Source: Epiperipatus broadwayi
Lineage: Eukaryota > Onychophora > Udeonychophora > Euonychophora > Peripatidae
Assembly: GCA_028023455.1 (NCBI GenBank)
Contig: JAQFVV010000030.1
Span: forward strand, 8,398,876 to 8,462,875
Reading direction: 5' to 3'
Length of the DNA: 64,000 nt
Below the pieces are notes generated by a model, which was not told the DNA's origin, made no database searches, and saw only the letters and a program-made list of their open reading frames with translations. The stretch's first letter is position 1; every line of letters starts with the position of its first letter. Both the position numbers and the translations under genes were made by a program. Shown piece by piece: positions 1-18,036 of the stretch.

Positions 1-84
1 ATGGCCACTCAATTAACTAATTAAAAAAAGTAAATTTATAAATTATCTAAAATATAAATAATTAAAAACAGTAATAATGAATAC

Positions 85-139
85 CCCATCCTTCTGGTAA
101 TGGTCCAAGAGGATCATCTTCAGATACTTGAGTATGAGG
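85..139 (-). CDS. Su(dx)/WWP1: Exon of NEDD4-family E3 ligase: acidic linker and start of WW3 (partial gene)
   Basis: This 55-nt exon is the last visible part of the minus-strand E3 ubiquitin ligase gene. It follows an acceptor ending TTTTTTTAAG and is read in phase 0, continuing the frame of exon 8488-8656. It encodes 18 residues ending DDPLGPLPEGW plus one extra base (G), then a GTATTC donor. DPLGPLPPGWE opens WW3 in WWP1, WWP2 and ITCH, and Drosophila Su(dx) has a similar acidic run before it. WW domains bind PPxY motifs in substrates. The split codon G|AA would restore the Glu after the Trp. The donor is weak by consensus. The rest of WW3, WW4 and the HECT domain lie beyond the left edge. 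Residues 1-84 of the window are the next intron. Confidence 0.88.
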
Positions 140-2070
140 CTTAAAAAAAAAAAAAACCGAATTTGTGCATGTTTTTTCTTTTATGTTTATAAATAAATAT
201 ACAGTTTTATCTACGAATTCAAAAAATAAATTATAAAAATCATTATATAAAATAGTGGAGCAAAAATCAAAAAACTTATTAAATTATTTATAATAGGTAT
301 ACTGCCAAAAAAAATTTAAATAAATAAACTCCTAATCTAAGCAAAAGCATTTTAATGCATTGATTGAAAAATTCACAAGTTCATTTAGAATAATGTGAAA
401 GTGCAAAGCTAATTATGATAATAATCATGCCAAGCTTTAAACACAAGTGAAGGACTTCCCTTTTTATAAAAAGATAAAAAAATAATTGACTTAGTTGAAA
501 AAAAAAAAAAGCATTTTACGAAGATGGATGGTTATTCAATAAGAATAAATTGTTTATTCAAAAAAATTAAATGTGAAAGCTGAAATTAATACATGGTATA
601 TGATAACCACTTAGCAAATTAGTAAAAAACTAGGGGCTTGTTTGGGTGGAGAAAAAAAAAACGAAAAACAATGCTATGGTTGACAGTAATATAATGTAGC
701 TTTGACTCTATACAAGAGCTTTAGCAAAAGATGCGTTGAAAAGAATGACTTCAAGCTGTTTACTAAAAATAAAAAGTGATTGCATAGATTCAAAAATCTG
801 CTTGAACTTGAAAGCAGCAGCACCATACAAAAGACTGTATCCGCAAATAATAACACTACTATCATATTTCTCGCAGAATTGATAAGATTAAATGATAAAA
901 AAGAATATCTTCTGGTAAAAATATTTATGATAAAAAAATGATTGAATAGTTAATCACCAGAAGTAACAGACGGAGTTTCAATTCAAGGTCTTTAGCTCTT
1001 GAGACTGATATTCTTAAATTTTGCTAAAGTGTACAAGGTTTTATTATAATGAAATTTGATTACTGTAGTGATAATCAGACTAAAAAGCTTGGAAAAACAA
1101 ATTAATTTTTGATGTTAAGTAATATTGTTGCAAGATCATATGATCAAACCAAGAGTTATTAAATAATTCCAACATTTCCCGTGAAAAGAATGAAAAATAA
1201 ATCGTATTCTAGAAAAGCGAGGAAAAACTAGGATCACAGATGTTTTATTTATTGACTGGTATTATGACTGTTTTATCTTTGAAGTTAAAAACTAAATGAA
1301 AAATAAATTTGAGTCAAAGTCTTGATGATATCAAACAAATGCAATGATCATCCTGAATATGTTTGCTATGAAGATAAAATTATTTTTTTTTATCTTGACT
1401 ACTACTACATTGCAACTTCTTGATTAAACAACCACAAGTGTAAAGGTACATAAATGCATAGTATTCAATCAGATTCAAAAAGTTCTATATATCAATCCTA
1501 ATGCTGAATAAATAAAATGCTAAAAGGTGTTTGTTATCCCAGTGGAAGTACAAAAACTCAGAGAACATAGATAAAAAAGTTGCAGAACATACTAAAGACC
1601 ATAATAAAAAAAATTCTAACAGATTAAGAGTTATAATCTTATTGAGTCATCAATAGAAAAGGCAAAAGACAAGCAAAATGAAGAAAAAAAATACAATATA
1701 AACAATGAAAAAATCTTGAAATTCGCAGAATTTAAATAGGAATTCCTAACATTACCAGGAGAAAAAAAAATTCCATTGCCTCTCCTTTCTTAAACAATAT
1801 GTGTACAATAAATAAAAATTGTTAAATTTAGATTTTGTTCAGATGAAAGAGCAAACTTTCTTAATGCTTAATTATCATCAATAAAAACAAACAGGAATTT
1901 TGTCTCTCTATATAGTACCCAAAATACATTTTGTTACAAATTTCCAAGATAATTCTGACAAGTGTTGGTGTATTATGCTCTAATAAAATGTCTGATTGAC
2001 TGAAACAAGAAAAACATTCCAATAATAATTTATACAAAATATGTTAAATGGAAAGTGTAAAAAAAAATTT
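140..2070. other. Intron sequence, nothing recognised
   Basis: A+T-rich intron of the E3 ligase gene between the WW3 and WW2 exons. I see homopolymer A runs but no coding, RNA or repeat structure I can name. Confidence 0.6.
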
Positions 2071-2808
2071 TTAAATAGACAAAAAGATCGTCAAATAATG
2101 CTTAAAACATTTTGATCCAAAATTACTTAAATCTCTACATTCCAAAATATTTAATTCATTTTTTTTTTGATTATTCAGATGAATAAAATCGGTCTCCATT
2201 AAATAAGAATTCAGAAAAACTAACAATAAGGATTCAAATATGTTTTGATCCTGCATGTTTCATTGTACATTTTCTTGAATTCCAAAATTTTGCATATCCA
2301 TTTGACTAGAATAACAATTTTAATTCTATGTTCATTTTAGTTGTAACATTCCAATGGCTTAACGATCCATGATGGCAACCCAAGTTTGTGAGATATAAAA
2401 ATATCAATTTTAGAATGAAATCTAACAACTGTCTGTGCTTGAATAAGATTAACAGGACATCTTTTTCTTGCAATTTATTTTGAATATTATTAAATTGAGA
2501 AAAAATATCAGCTAAGTGAAATATATGCATTTAAAAATCTAATAACTGCATTCCCGCAAGTTTATCAATTTGAAGAAAAAAATTATATAACTGTAATTTC
2601 TGCAAACAATCGCTTTTGCATAGCGAGCACACATCTGTATAAAACAGTAAATTATTATATATTTCATCATTGCTATCAAAAAAGTGCAAACAAAATGATT
2701 ATTAAAAGATTTTGACTTTGGAATATTCATAATTTTTATGCACAAATCGAGAACATCATGAAGTTTTTCATTAATTATTTTTTGCAAGTAAATATTGTCT
2801 GTGTAAGG
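2071..2808 (-). pseudogene. Relic of a hAT-type transposase (SCAND3/ZBED5-like)
   Basis: Three broken minus-strand frames carry the signature order of the middle of hAT/Buster-type transposases. First comes a segment with IKIMNIPKSKSFNNH, matching the VNFIKSRPLNSR region, then after a frameshift HLADIFSQFNNIQNKLQEKD, matching YLADIFxxLNxLNLxLQGK. A further piece holds FIHLNNQKKNELNIL. The RNase-H-like catalytic block is not intact. The copy is intronic, antisense-free with respect to the host gene (same strand), and has many stops and shifts, so it is inactive. It abuts another hAT-like terminus at 2809. Assignment to hAT is from motif order; the exact family is not determined. Confidence 0.72.
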
Positions 2809-2990
2809 CAATGGTCTTCAACCTTTTCACACCTGTGGACCGGCAGAAGTCTACAGATAAATTTTCTTAAAGATTTAAACTGCTTAGCCTTAGATGAGCA
2901 TAATTGTTATAACTGACCAAAACAACACACTAGTTACTGTGTATTGTAATGGTGTTGCTTACCTTCACATGCTGAACACTCTTTTTCGAG
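2809..2990 (+). mobile_element. hAT-like terminal sequence
   Basis: The start CAATGGTCTTCAACCTTTTC followed by ACCTGTGGACCGG resembles the terminal inverted repeats of animal hAT elements (CAGxGGTCxxCAACC...GGACCGG). I did not find the matching inverted end, so the right boundary is arbitrary. Probably a truncated or decayed non-autonomous copy. Confidence 0.5.
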
Positions 2991-4429
2991 TAATAATAAT
3001 ATGGTAGACTAGGAGACAGTGATAGCATTCAAGATAAACATTACAAATCTAATTTTTTTTTTCGAAAATATAAGAACACAGAATATTGCAAAATTTACTT
3101 GATACAAACTTTTCAAATTCTGAACAGTTAAGAAAATGTAAAGATTTAAGATTGATATAGCTGTGTTCTTAATGAAAAACATTTCCTAAAATTTAGAAGG
3201 AAGTTTAAAAAATAGTTTGATGGTCACAAGTTTTTTTAGATGGCAGATCAACCATTGAAAGAATGCATAGTTGTAAATTTGCTGTAAAGTCTAATTTAAT
3301 ATCTTATATTAAAATCCTTGATGTATTAATGAATGACTAAAGTATTGAAATTTGGTTTCATAGTAGTACCTGTGTTCATTTTGTTAATGCACATACTCCA
3401 ATATTAGAGGAATTCAAAGAAAGTTTTTTACTTCTTGCTGAATAGCATTATTACAGTAATACCATAAAAAAAAATCAAATTTTTCTTTTTTTGAAGGTTT
3501 TAAATCACATACATGTTGTTATAAATAAAGCATATACTTATGCTTTTAAAGTTGATCCTCATGGAAGAGTGCACAGAGATTTTAAAGCGCATACTCTGAG
3601 GAATTACTCATTTATAAAATAATAGTTTAGCAAAAAGTTGTTGGAAATAACAGTATTAGTGCTGTAAACCCAAATAGCCTACTGTTATAGAATTTTTGCA
3701 CAGCACATGGACTGACTATTATAAAAAGATTTTGTTTAGCAGAAAAATTGCTATAAAGGATCATGGATATTATGAGAAATTCATATTTTTACACAGAGTA
3801 TTTACAAGCACAGTGTGTTTGATCACAGATTAGTAAACTCCAAAGTTTAATAGTTGCACTAAAAATATATATCTTAATCCAATCATATATTGATATTCAT
3901 TCTTATTAACTATTTAAATTATTGATTTGATCTTTTAAGATTGTCATGTTACTGAGGGATGGATTTCTCTTAAGGAGAGTGTTATAGATACAAGTAAATC
4001 TATATTTACTTATTAAAAAAGCATCATGGTAATATTTTATTATTAATGACTTGATTAAAAGGAAACACTCAGCATTTTTATTTTGAGTTTCATAATATAG
4101 AAAATTTAAAAATAGAAGTTCAACAACTAGCAAGAAGGCTTAAAAATAATTAGTGAAGTAAAACTGCAAAGGAAATATAGAAATTCGCTAATTGTGAACA
4201 CTTCAGAAATTTCTTAGATGCAACAAAAGTAAAAATTCCATCATAATTTTATTAAATCCAGCAATGGCATTCTTTTACATAATTACAATATTTCAAATTG
4301 ATAGAAGCATTTGTATAATGGCACAAAAATTAAGATGATGACTTTTAATGATATTCATTTTATTTTATCATTTTTATTTGGATAAAATATCCATTTTAGT
4401 TTAGTTAAAACAAATCTTTGTAATGTTAA
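2991..4429. other. Intron sequence, nothing recognised
   Basis: No coding, RNA or repeat signal that I can name. It may include further decayed hAT sequence from the element starting at 2809. Confidence 0.5.
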
Positions 4430-5750
4430 AAAAATGGAAAGGCTTCAGGTCCAAGTAGTGATGAACGATGTACTATTATTCCAATATTAAAAAATAGAGA
4501 GAATAAATAAAATTGCAGTAATTATCATAAAATATTATTATTATTATCCACTATTTAAGAATTTTGTTGAATAATTGCTTCCAATTATAGATGAATGGTT
4601 AAGAATTAACATATGGAGTTTGCTGACAGACAAAAATGCAAAAAAAATATAAGGGATAAAAGAGGCCTTTCTATATTTCTCTTATTAATTTGGTCAAAGC
4701 ATTTGACTCAATTAATTGAATAAGACTACGGCATTGTTTGAAATTATCCAGTAAAGTGTATTCATATTATACAGTTTTTACATGATAGAATAAGAGAAAG
4801 TTATTACTATAGGGAAAAATCAGATATTTGATATGAAAATTGGTATTAAACAAGGAAGTATACATGCTTGAACACCATTCTCAATTTTTATGGTCATGGT
4901 CTTTAAAATGTTTGACGGTTTCACGAATCTGGAGATCATGCTGAATATAAAAGTTTAATGGTGGAATTTTTAATTTAAATTGATCAAAAGCAAAAAAAAA
5001 AAAACCTTATAGATTCTGGTTTTATTGTATGCTGATGATTGCACTATTCTTTGCTAAGTTAAAAGTAAATCTACAGGATATATTAATGTTTGAATGCAAT
5101 ATATAAAGACATTATTCTAATAATTATTGTTGAAAAAAATTCAAGCCTTTAAACAGTCAGCAATGGAGGAAAAAATATCACCAATTTATATTTTGATAGT
5201 GTTTTAAATAGAAAAATGAACTCAGAAGTTGGGATGCAGCATAGACTCCAATGTATTATTGCTGCTGTTAATAAGTTAAAAAATATTTCATCACAGTGAA
5301 ATAATTACTATAACTAAATTAGCTATATTTATTTTGCCTAATTTATTGCATGGAAGTAAGATTTGGATACTCCATTAACACAATATAAACATATTGAAAA
5401 AATTTTCATTTAAGAATGTTACATAAAATTGTAACAATACAATAAGATCAATCAGTATGTTTTTCAACTTGCTGGATGTAATACTATAAATGTTATTATT
5501 ATGAAATTACATTCTTATGAAGACTTTTTAAAAGTGAGTTTTATGGTGAATTTGAGCTTGGTTATTGTGTGAAAGACAGACTCCATATTATTTTAAAGAA
5601 ATGCAATGTTGATTGTTTTCAGTGAGTAGATATGGAAAAACAGCATACACTGACAAAATATAATTAGATATTGTATTGAAGTATTTCTGAAAAAAAGTTC
5701 TCTGCAGAAATTAAAAGACAGGATCACAAAATATCAAATAAAAAGAATAA
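4430..5750 (+). pseudogene. Decayed non-LTR retrotransposon reverse transcriptase
   Basis: Read on the plus strand across many stops and shifts, the region keeps the order of LINE reverse-transcriptase blocks. They are GKASGPSSDE, then NLVKAFDSIN (palm Asp), a GIKQGS-type block near 4845, the catalytic box LVLLYADDCTILC near 5020-5055, and LLHGSKIWILH near 5345. The YADD motif survives intact. It lies antisense to the host gene. The order and wording resemble RTE or related APE-type LINEs, but it is more diverged than the copy at 32318-34205 and not obviously the same family. Ends are approximate. Confidence 0.7.
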
Positions 5751-6932
5751 TGGACCAGCATGTTCTACATGCTGATGTATTTGCAATTCACACATAGGTT
5801 GCATAGTCAACACAAAATTTATTTCTAGTGTATTATTATTATTTTGTCATTTTACTTCTTTCTCTTTTGGAAATAGAATGACTATACATTAATGATTGAC
5901 CACTGCTGCTGACATTTATACGTTAAAAACACTTGCTATTGTATATATCTGTTAAAAACATTATTCCCAGATTTTATTATCCATGTAACGGTTTGGAATT
6001 AAATAACACAGATATAGGGTTCTTTTCAAGAACATTAATGTTTACTGATTTTGAGTTTGATGTTTTATTGTCTTGCTTTAATATATGAGTCAATTTTTTT
6101 CTTACACTTTCTTATGGTTTACATTTATGTAAACAATAAAATCAAAACAAAGATATTAAGTTTACTTCATTTTTTTCTTTCTCTCTTCATAAAAAAAAAT
6201 AAAAATGAGAATTATAAAAATAAATGAACAATTTGTTCTGTCTTAAAATGAAAAATTAATAATTTCATATTATTATTTACCAAATACAATAAATTATAGT
6301 GCACAAATAGACTCATCTCAACATATTTGCAAAATTTAATTCCAAGTCATCAAATATCAAAATAGATAATATGGAATGATATAAAAATTTTAATACACAT
6401 ATATACATGGGAATATACATGGAATTTATGTGCACTGGGAACTTAAAAATCAAAATATACAAAATTAAAAAAAAAAAAAAAATTATTTATAATTTTTTAA
6501 TCAATATTTTTTGATTTCATTTTTATCTGTAATAATATCTCTATGATTCACTTTACTGGACATAAAAGCTATAAATTTTTGATTCAATTATTCATTGTAA
6601 TATTTGATCAAGTACTTACAACATTTCCTATAGACAAGTTTTCTGAAGATAGATTTTTTTCAAATTTTGATTAAGGTTTTAAAACATTTAAGGTCAAATT
6701 AAAATTGAATTCATAAACAAAAACATATTTTTTATGTATAACAAGGACATAATATCAAACACCACAGAAGAGTAAAATACAAGGATCAACATAATTAATT
6801 TTTAAATTTATCAAAAGAGCAATGTTCTTTAACTATCTATTGTTGGAGAATGGAATGAATTTCCAATAAAAAATAATATGTTAAATTGTATTAATATTAT
6901 GACAAAATATCAATGTCAAATAAATGTTTTAA
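5751..6932. other. Intron sequence, nothing recognised
   Basis: A+T-rich intron with simple A and T runs (for example near 6466-6482). No recognised feature. Confidence 0.55.
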
Positions 6933-7196
6933 ACTAAATGTAAAATATATAATTGTTAATTAGAGAAGATATTAATTAGTATTAAAGTTTATCGGCTTAA
7001 CGTTTTCGAGGATCCATGCCTCATATTCATAACCTTCATAAAATGTATAATAAAATATGCAAATACAAATATTCAAATAAGCTAGTATTATGAAGGCTAT
7101 GAATATGAGGCATGGATCCTCGAAAACGTTAAGCCAATAAACTTTAATACTAATTAATATCTTCTCTAATTAACAATTATATATTTTACATATAGT
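6933..7196. repeat. Long near-perfect inverted repeat (109-nt arms, 46-nt spacer)
   Basis: Arms 6933-7041 and 7088-7196 are reverse complements with about three mismatches by eye. Transcribed from either strand this would fold into a stem of about 109 bp. The core is less A+T-rich than its surroundings (AACGTTTTCGAGGATCCATG at 7001-7020). No target-site duplication is obvious, so a foldback or MITE origin is possible but unproven. It is intronic in the ligase gene and would be present in the pre-mRNA. Confidence 0.9.
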
Positions 7197-11844
<4,648 letters not shown>

Positions 11845-12905
11845 ATCTACAATGAAATTTGAACCCAAACCAATCAAAAGAACAAGCTGAATTTGAAAAT
11901 GGTTTTAACATCAAGTATCGAGAGAAGTTACAAAAAAAGACGGTTAATAATGTGAAAGACTGAAATCTTTGACATATGCGCCTTAAAAATGCTTATAAGA
12001 CAGCCAATCAGATGTAATAATGACTGCAAAGAGAAGACTAAGAAATATGAGTTGTCATTATGCTTTCAATTGTAGATTACGAAAGGATATTTTAATCCAT
12101 AGGCATTTCTACATTGATTTAGGATATTATCAGCAAGATCAGTGATACTAAGAAGATAAACATTGGTAAGGGTGTGTGAATAATTTTCTATGTCCAAAAT
12201 CTTTCATGGAAGTTTTACAAAAAATATTTTGTGGATTAAATTGAAAAGCTAAGTTGTCTAGATTTTGCAGATGATGTAATTATTTTTGCAAATAATGTTG
12301 CTTCAGGAAATGTCACAAGAATTATTACATAAAAGTAAAAAAAGTTGGTTGAAATGTAAATATTAAAAAGACTAAAGTAATGTTTAATGGATTTTCCCAA
12401 TAAAAAATAAGGACTGATAATCATGAAATAAAGGAAGTTAAAAACTGAATATTTTGGGCACATTATTAATAGATAAAAATATAATGGATGAAATTAATCA
12501 TAGAATTAAATTTGAATAGAATGTTTTCAATAGAAATAATTTAGTATTTAAAGGAAATATGCTTAATGTGTCTGAAGAACAAAAAAAAAATTACTAAACG
12601 TGATACCAATTCTTATGGATGAAGCCGAGACGTGAATACTAATCAAAAGTGAAATACATGGGTAAGAGAATAAACTGATATCATTTGAAAAAATTAATAG
12701 ATTGAAATGGAAACTGGGCTAAAAATCTTTCTAAAAGTAATAAATGGGATTACAAGAAATTGTAAATAATCTAGAAAGAGAACACATGAAATGGATGGAT
12801 GAAATAAGAGTATTTGCTAGTGTGATGTGAAGAAAAGAGGTTATGGATTTGAGGTATTAAATTAAACTTGGAGAAATCTTTCAACAGACTGAAATTAGTT
12901 GAAAC
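11845..12905 (+). pseudogene. Decayed RTE-type LINE, reverse-transcriptase and C-terminal part
   Basis: The region is a diverged plus-strand copy of the LINE at 32318-34205. Shared landmarks are the NQSKEQAEFENGF segment near 11865, the LDFADDV box near 12257-12275, KTKVMFNGF near 12370, and the C-terminal DEIR block near 12795. A large internal part around the AFDSI motif is compressed or missing, and many stops are present. It lies antisense to the host gene. Confidence 0.72.
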
Positions 12906-14345
12906 TGATAATGATGGGGTGCATATATATAAATATATATATAAATTGTTAATTTATCAATAGCTTGTCAATTTTTTTTTTTTATTTGCTTTGTGCGGGT
13001 AAAAATATACAAAGCTATTTTTTCAAAAAAATGGATATGGGAAAAGTGAAATAGACAAGTGTTTTGATTTTCTGATTACTAATGGTATGAAATATCAAAG
13101 ATAAAAGTTTTTATATATGATTTTAATTTTTATAAAGAATATAATAAATATATTACCTAAAGTTCAATTTTAAAATTTATCAAAATTTGCAATTTATGAA
13201 TAAATATAGTAATTAATCTTTTTTAAAATGTTTACATTTTTTTCTTTGACTTTTCTTTTATAATTTATGAATATATTTTCTTGGGTTTCTTGAATTCAGT
13301 AATATAATAATATCTTTATGGCAATATATATTTTATTTTTGGACTAAGTAAAGTTATCATGAAAATTGTACATTTAACCAAATCCAAAAAAAAAAAAAAT
13401 TCAATAGAATATTATAGTCAAAAAAATTAATACTATCCAAATTAATACTTTGAGATTCAAACACCATAAGATTTTAAATCAAAAATAACTTGCTTATATA
13501 ATTATATAGGTCTGACAAACAATATTAAGAGCAATTTGCTGGCATACAAAACATTAGATATTGGAATATCAAATTACAAAACTGATACAAAAATAAATAA
13601 AAAATAGTTGATGGATGTACATACAAATTCAATGTTCAACATCATTGATGAAGATCTTAGAAAACTACCACTTACAATCCATTCATGACTGAAGGTATAG
13701 TAGATAGTGATTAGAGTAGAGTACAAAGAGTGAACCATAGCTCTTAAAATATACTTTAACATTCAGAATACAAAAATTAAAATCTTAATTATAAAAAAAA
13801 AATTTTAGGGCTAGTAATCATTTACACAAATATCATTTCAACATACATACATAACCTTACTAAGAATACCTCTAATTCTTACTCTTTTGCTAATGTTATT
13901 TCTTACAGCACATAGAATGTAAACATTGTTAAGAAAAAAAATTTCTTCTTTCATTTCTGTTGAAAAGTTACCAATAGAACTTATTAATATTGTTATGAGC
14001 AATTCTTTTCTCTATTTCAGAATGAATCAAGAATAATTGATAAATACTGCATGGCAGTACTTCTGGTATATCCTAACTATCTCTCCAAAAATTAGTTTCT
14101 GCCTTATAGCATTTGTCAACGAGATGCTTGTATATAATACATTAGAACTTCCTACCCTCAAGGTACCTCTCATCTAGTGGTCATAGTATAAAACTCAAAA
14201 ACACTTTATTTTAAATTCAAGCCAACTTACTTTGTATAGTTATATAGATCTACTATTATGCACCTTTCACACTTCTAGTTTGGCTCATGTAAACCAAACT
14301 TTTATTATTATCTCGAGTTGCATTATATAATTAACATAATCTTAG
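12906..14345. other. Intron sequence, nothing recognised
   Basis: Contains a short (TA)n patch near 12925-12945 and homopolymers. No coding or structured element recognised. Confidence 0.5.
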
Positions 14346-14420
14346 GTCCTGGTGTATCAAATACAAGCTCCTATCTGATGAAGGCCACAAGATAGAAACT
14401 AGTCTGTAAAAGTGGTTTTA
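14346..14420 (+). ncRNA. Hammerhead-ribozyme-like motif, probably decayed
   Basis: CTGATGA at 14375-14381 is followed after 13 nt by GAAAC at 14395-14399 and then GTC at 14402-14404. This is the order of the conserved hammerhead core, as found in Penelope-like elements and retrozymes. Stem II can form only weakly and I could not pair the sequence before CTGATGA with the sequence after GTC, so a working stem I is not supported. It may be the terminal motif of a dead element. Confidence 0.28.
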
Positions 14421-17400
14421 TTATAATCCCCCCCCCTCCCCGCAACCACCATATTCATAACATTTGGTTCAAACTTTGCCAGAAATAGTGATCCATGCAA
14501 AATATTTTTAATCCATATATTTCTATATAAAATATTTTTAATATCTATATTATAATTCATGTTTTTAACAAATACTTATAAATTAATAAGCCTAATTGTA
14601 TTGAGCTATCATGTTGTATTTCTTTTATTTTGGTACACATAGAAATGGGAAAGAAATTATTAAAAAAAAAAATCACTAAATAGCAAATAAACATTTTAAG
14701 CCAAAAAATTAAAAAGGGATTAATCAGGAAAAGTACATTATTTGTTTTTAAGTTTACAAATACTGTTATATATAGAGTTGAGGGAAAAGTTTTTTTAAAA
14801 AGAAAAAAAAACCACTAGTTATTTGGTTTAAACTACTATCAGAAAAGAGCTTATTATTATTTTTTTTTTTGCATTAATGTTTTAATGATAAATTAAATCT
14901 TACTTCTTGTATTATACTGTTAAACATTATTTAATGTATTAATGCTTTTTGCAACATTAATAATCCAAAGTTATTAAGTTTTGATATGATAAATCACCAT
15001 TTTTAAAACTACTTATTATTCCTATTAAATCTTAATATATGTAAAAAAAAAATACATAATAAATAACAAAATAAAGTTGGAAATAAATGAAATTGGAAAA
15101 AAAAAAAGAAGTTACCCAAACATAATTCCTGAATGTCAGACATATAATTAAATCTGATTTAATAGTAATACAAAATGCAATATCACTTTTAAGAAACACA
15201 CACAAATTAAGAATTAGCACTGGCATTAATCACTTTGAACAAAATCACTTGCTTTGAAACTCTTTCAGTTTCCAGTATGTTTCAAAGCTCTAATTGAACT
15301 AAACCAAAAGGAGGAGGAAAAAAATTCTTTCTAAATTAGCTAAAGATGCTTGAGCAATCAAAAATTATTCAATAATGAGAAATATGTTATAATTTTTTTC
15401 AATTAAATCTTTATGGCTCTTCCACCATTTTGGTACCAAATTTATTGAAAAGGATTCTTGAAAAAATGGTGTTTGTGAAATTTATCATATTTTAAGCCTA
15501 CAAAATCAATTAATTGAAGTTCATTAATATTAATTTGCATTGAATCAAGCATGTAAGCAAAAAATGAGCTGAAGTTAAAGCTGTTTACAATTTTCTCATA
15601 TTATCTTATTCCACATTATCATTCAACATGAGAAATTCTTGTAGTGTGTCTTATTTCACAAGTTTTCCAACATAAGTCATGAAATGTAATGTTTTTTTTA
15701 TACTTTTTCAAGAATCTCAGCAATAAGCTTCAAAATAAAAATCATATCTTCAACATTCCTCTTATACATATTATTGGCAACTTTTGTTTGCACATTTCTA
15801 TCAATATTATTAAGATTATCTTCACAGATTTTTAGAAATGTAGCCTGTCTTTAATGTAGGCATCCAGACAATTCTTATATTGGAGTAGCTGATTGTCTGA
15901 AAAGAACATTTGCAAAATAAATGTTTAGAAAATATTTAGGAACTTTGAGAACTTCAAGTTTTGTAAACAATAACTACTAAATGATTTAAAAGATATAATT
16001 AACAAGCAATAGATTATTAGATTTCACATATCCATAGAATATCAAGTGCATTATCTGATACAAATGAATGCATAAAACCTTTTCATTAGTTTTCTTTACA
16101 TTTCTTGATGCTATTAAATGGAATTTCCACCAATATTCTGATATTTATAGATTTCCTAATTACATCCGCAGTATCTAAATGGCTATCCACTGATAAAAAT
16201 GTTTTTGTAACGCATACTGTTAGTTCATCATAGATAATTAGCCATTCACCAATCCCTACCTAAATAATTTTATTTTTATACTGAAGATATTTGCTTTTTC
16301 CTTCCTTGTAAATAGTATTCAGTAAAAAAAACTAGCAATCACTTTTCTATTTAATGGACTACAATCATAATATAGTTGCTGCATCAATTGGACAAATTAT
16401 GGGTAGTTATGTAATGCTGGTAATGTACACAAATAATTTCTTATAAATCTAATGAAATACAGTGCTTGGTGATTTGCTGCTTTTTAACTGAGACAGTGTC
16501 TAAAAAAGAAATTATATCTCCTAGAATTATATTTTAAAGGCAATAACACAATCATTTTTAATTTCTTTTGTTAAAAATTTATTGATGTATGTAAAATGGT
16601 ATGAAAGCCACGGTTATTTAAATTTAAATAGAAGATTGAAATTTGAAATATTATTTAATAATAATTAAGTAGAGTCAATGTATATATACACACAGTGGCT
16701 CTCAAAATAAAACACATTTACAATTAAACTTTATAAGTTGTCATAGTTGATCAAAGGAATGAATTTATTTCAAAAATATATTATTTCAAACAATCCTCTA
16801 TTAGTTTCATATTGTAAAGGTAGCTTACAACTCAATCACGCCAACCAAAATTAGCTCACTTTTCAATTTGAACCCATCGAAAACCCGTGCAAATCACCTG
16901 GATATTATTTCACTATTTTGAGCATAAATATATATATATAAGCAATATGTATGCCCATTCGGTAACATTTGAACAAAAAAAAGTCATGATAGATTATTAC
17001 ACCTGGGTTTCATTTTATGCGGATTATTTTAATGCAATTTTGAAGATATACGATTCATATTTCTTCTTAATATCTTTCATATTTTGCTATATTTATTAGT
17101 TATCAAGAAATTTAAATTATTAATAACTTATTTTGACTTGAAATACTTTTTTTTTCAAAAATATAATGTTATATTAGCAGCTAACATGAATATGGCCTGA
17201 AGCTGTATTTAGAATCTTAGCTTCCATGTAAATAACCTTCTTTTACTAATGAGTAAATAATAATAATAGATTATACTCATGTATAAAAATGTTGCAATAA
17301 ATATTCAAAAATTTTAAACTTTTAAAACATATTTTGTTAGATATAACAGAAATAATTTTTTAGATTGTTAAAATAAATAATGAAGATTTTATTGATTATT

Positions 17401-18036
17401 TAAACTGAAAATAATCTTTCTAATGATAATCTTTTTGTTTTGATTGCGATATATTTTTTTTAATATAGAAACAGAAAACCATTAACATAGCACAAGACAG
17501 AATGTGGTGCTAGTTGTTCATCACATCACGAATCTGATTTCTTACCAATTCACAAATGAACATATATTATCAAATAGCGGTAATGATTAAAATATGTATA
17601 AAAAAATGTAAAATTAAATACTGTAGTTAATAAAAAAAGTTTGTCTTGAATAAATTTTTTTCAAATATTTGAAATTTTTTATTAAGTCATAATTTATTTC
17701 TTTATTTTGTTAATGCGAATTTTAAAGTAATTTTTCCTTGTTGCTTTGCTTTTATACGATTTCTGAAAATTACTGGAACATATCCCCCATTTTTCAAGGT
17801 AAGTCTATTTTTGTGCGCGTTTTCTGAGAAACCTATCTACCGCATAAAACAAGACCCAGGTGTGTATATATATATATATTGTGGATTATTAGTACAGCAA
17901 AAGAACAGAAAGAAATAATTTATGTATATATTGAAGCAGTCAATCTTAGCCCAAGATTGTGCTTCATGGTTCTATCTACTAACTTGTATTTAAACCCTAT
18001 ATCCCATATCGCTCCTTTAATCGTGTACATATATAT
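14421..18036. other. Intron sequence with a poly-C tract, otherwise unassigned
   Basis: A C-rich tract (two C runs split by a T) at about 14430-14441 is odd in this A+T-rich setting. The stretch 15250-16560 looks like old coding sequence on the minus strand with many stops, but I could not match it to a family. (TA)n patches occur near 16929 and 17866. Confidence 0.4.

Noticed and set aside
15250-16560. Old coding sequence on the minus strand
   Set aside because: Fragments look protein-like but contain many stops, and I could not tie them to any family.
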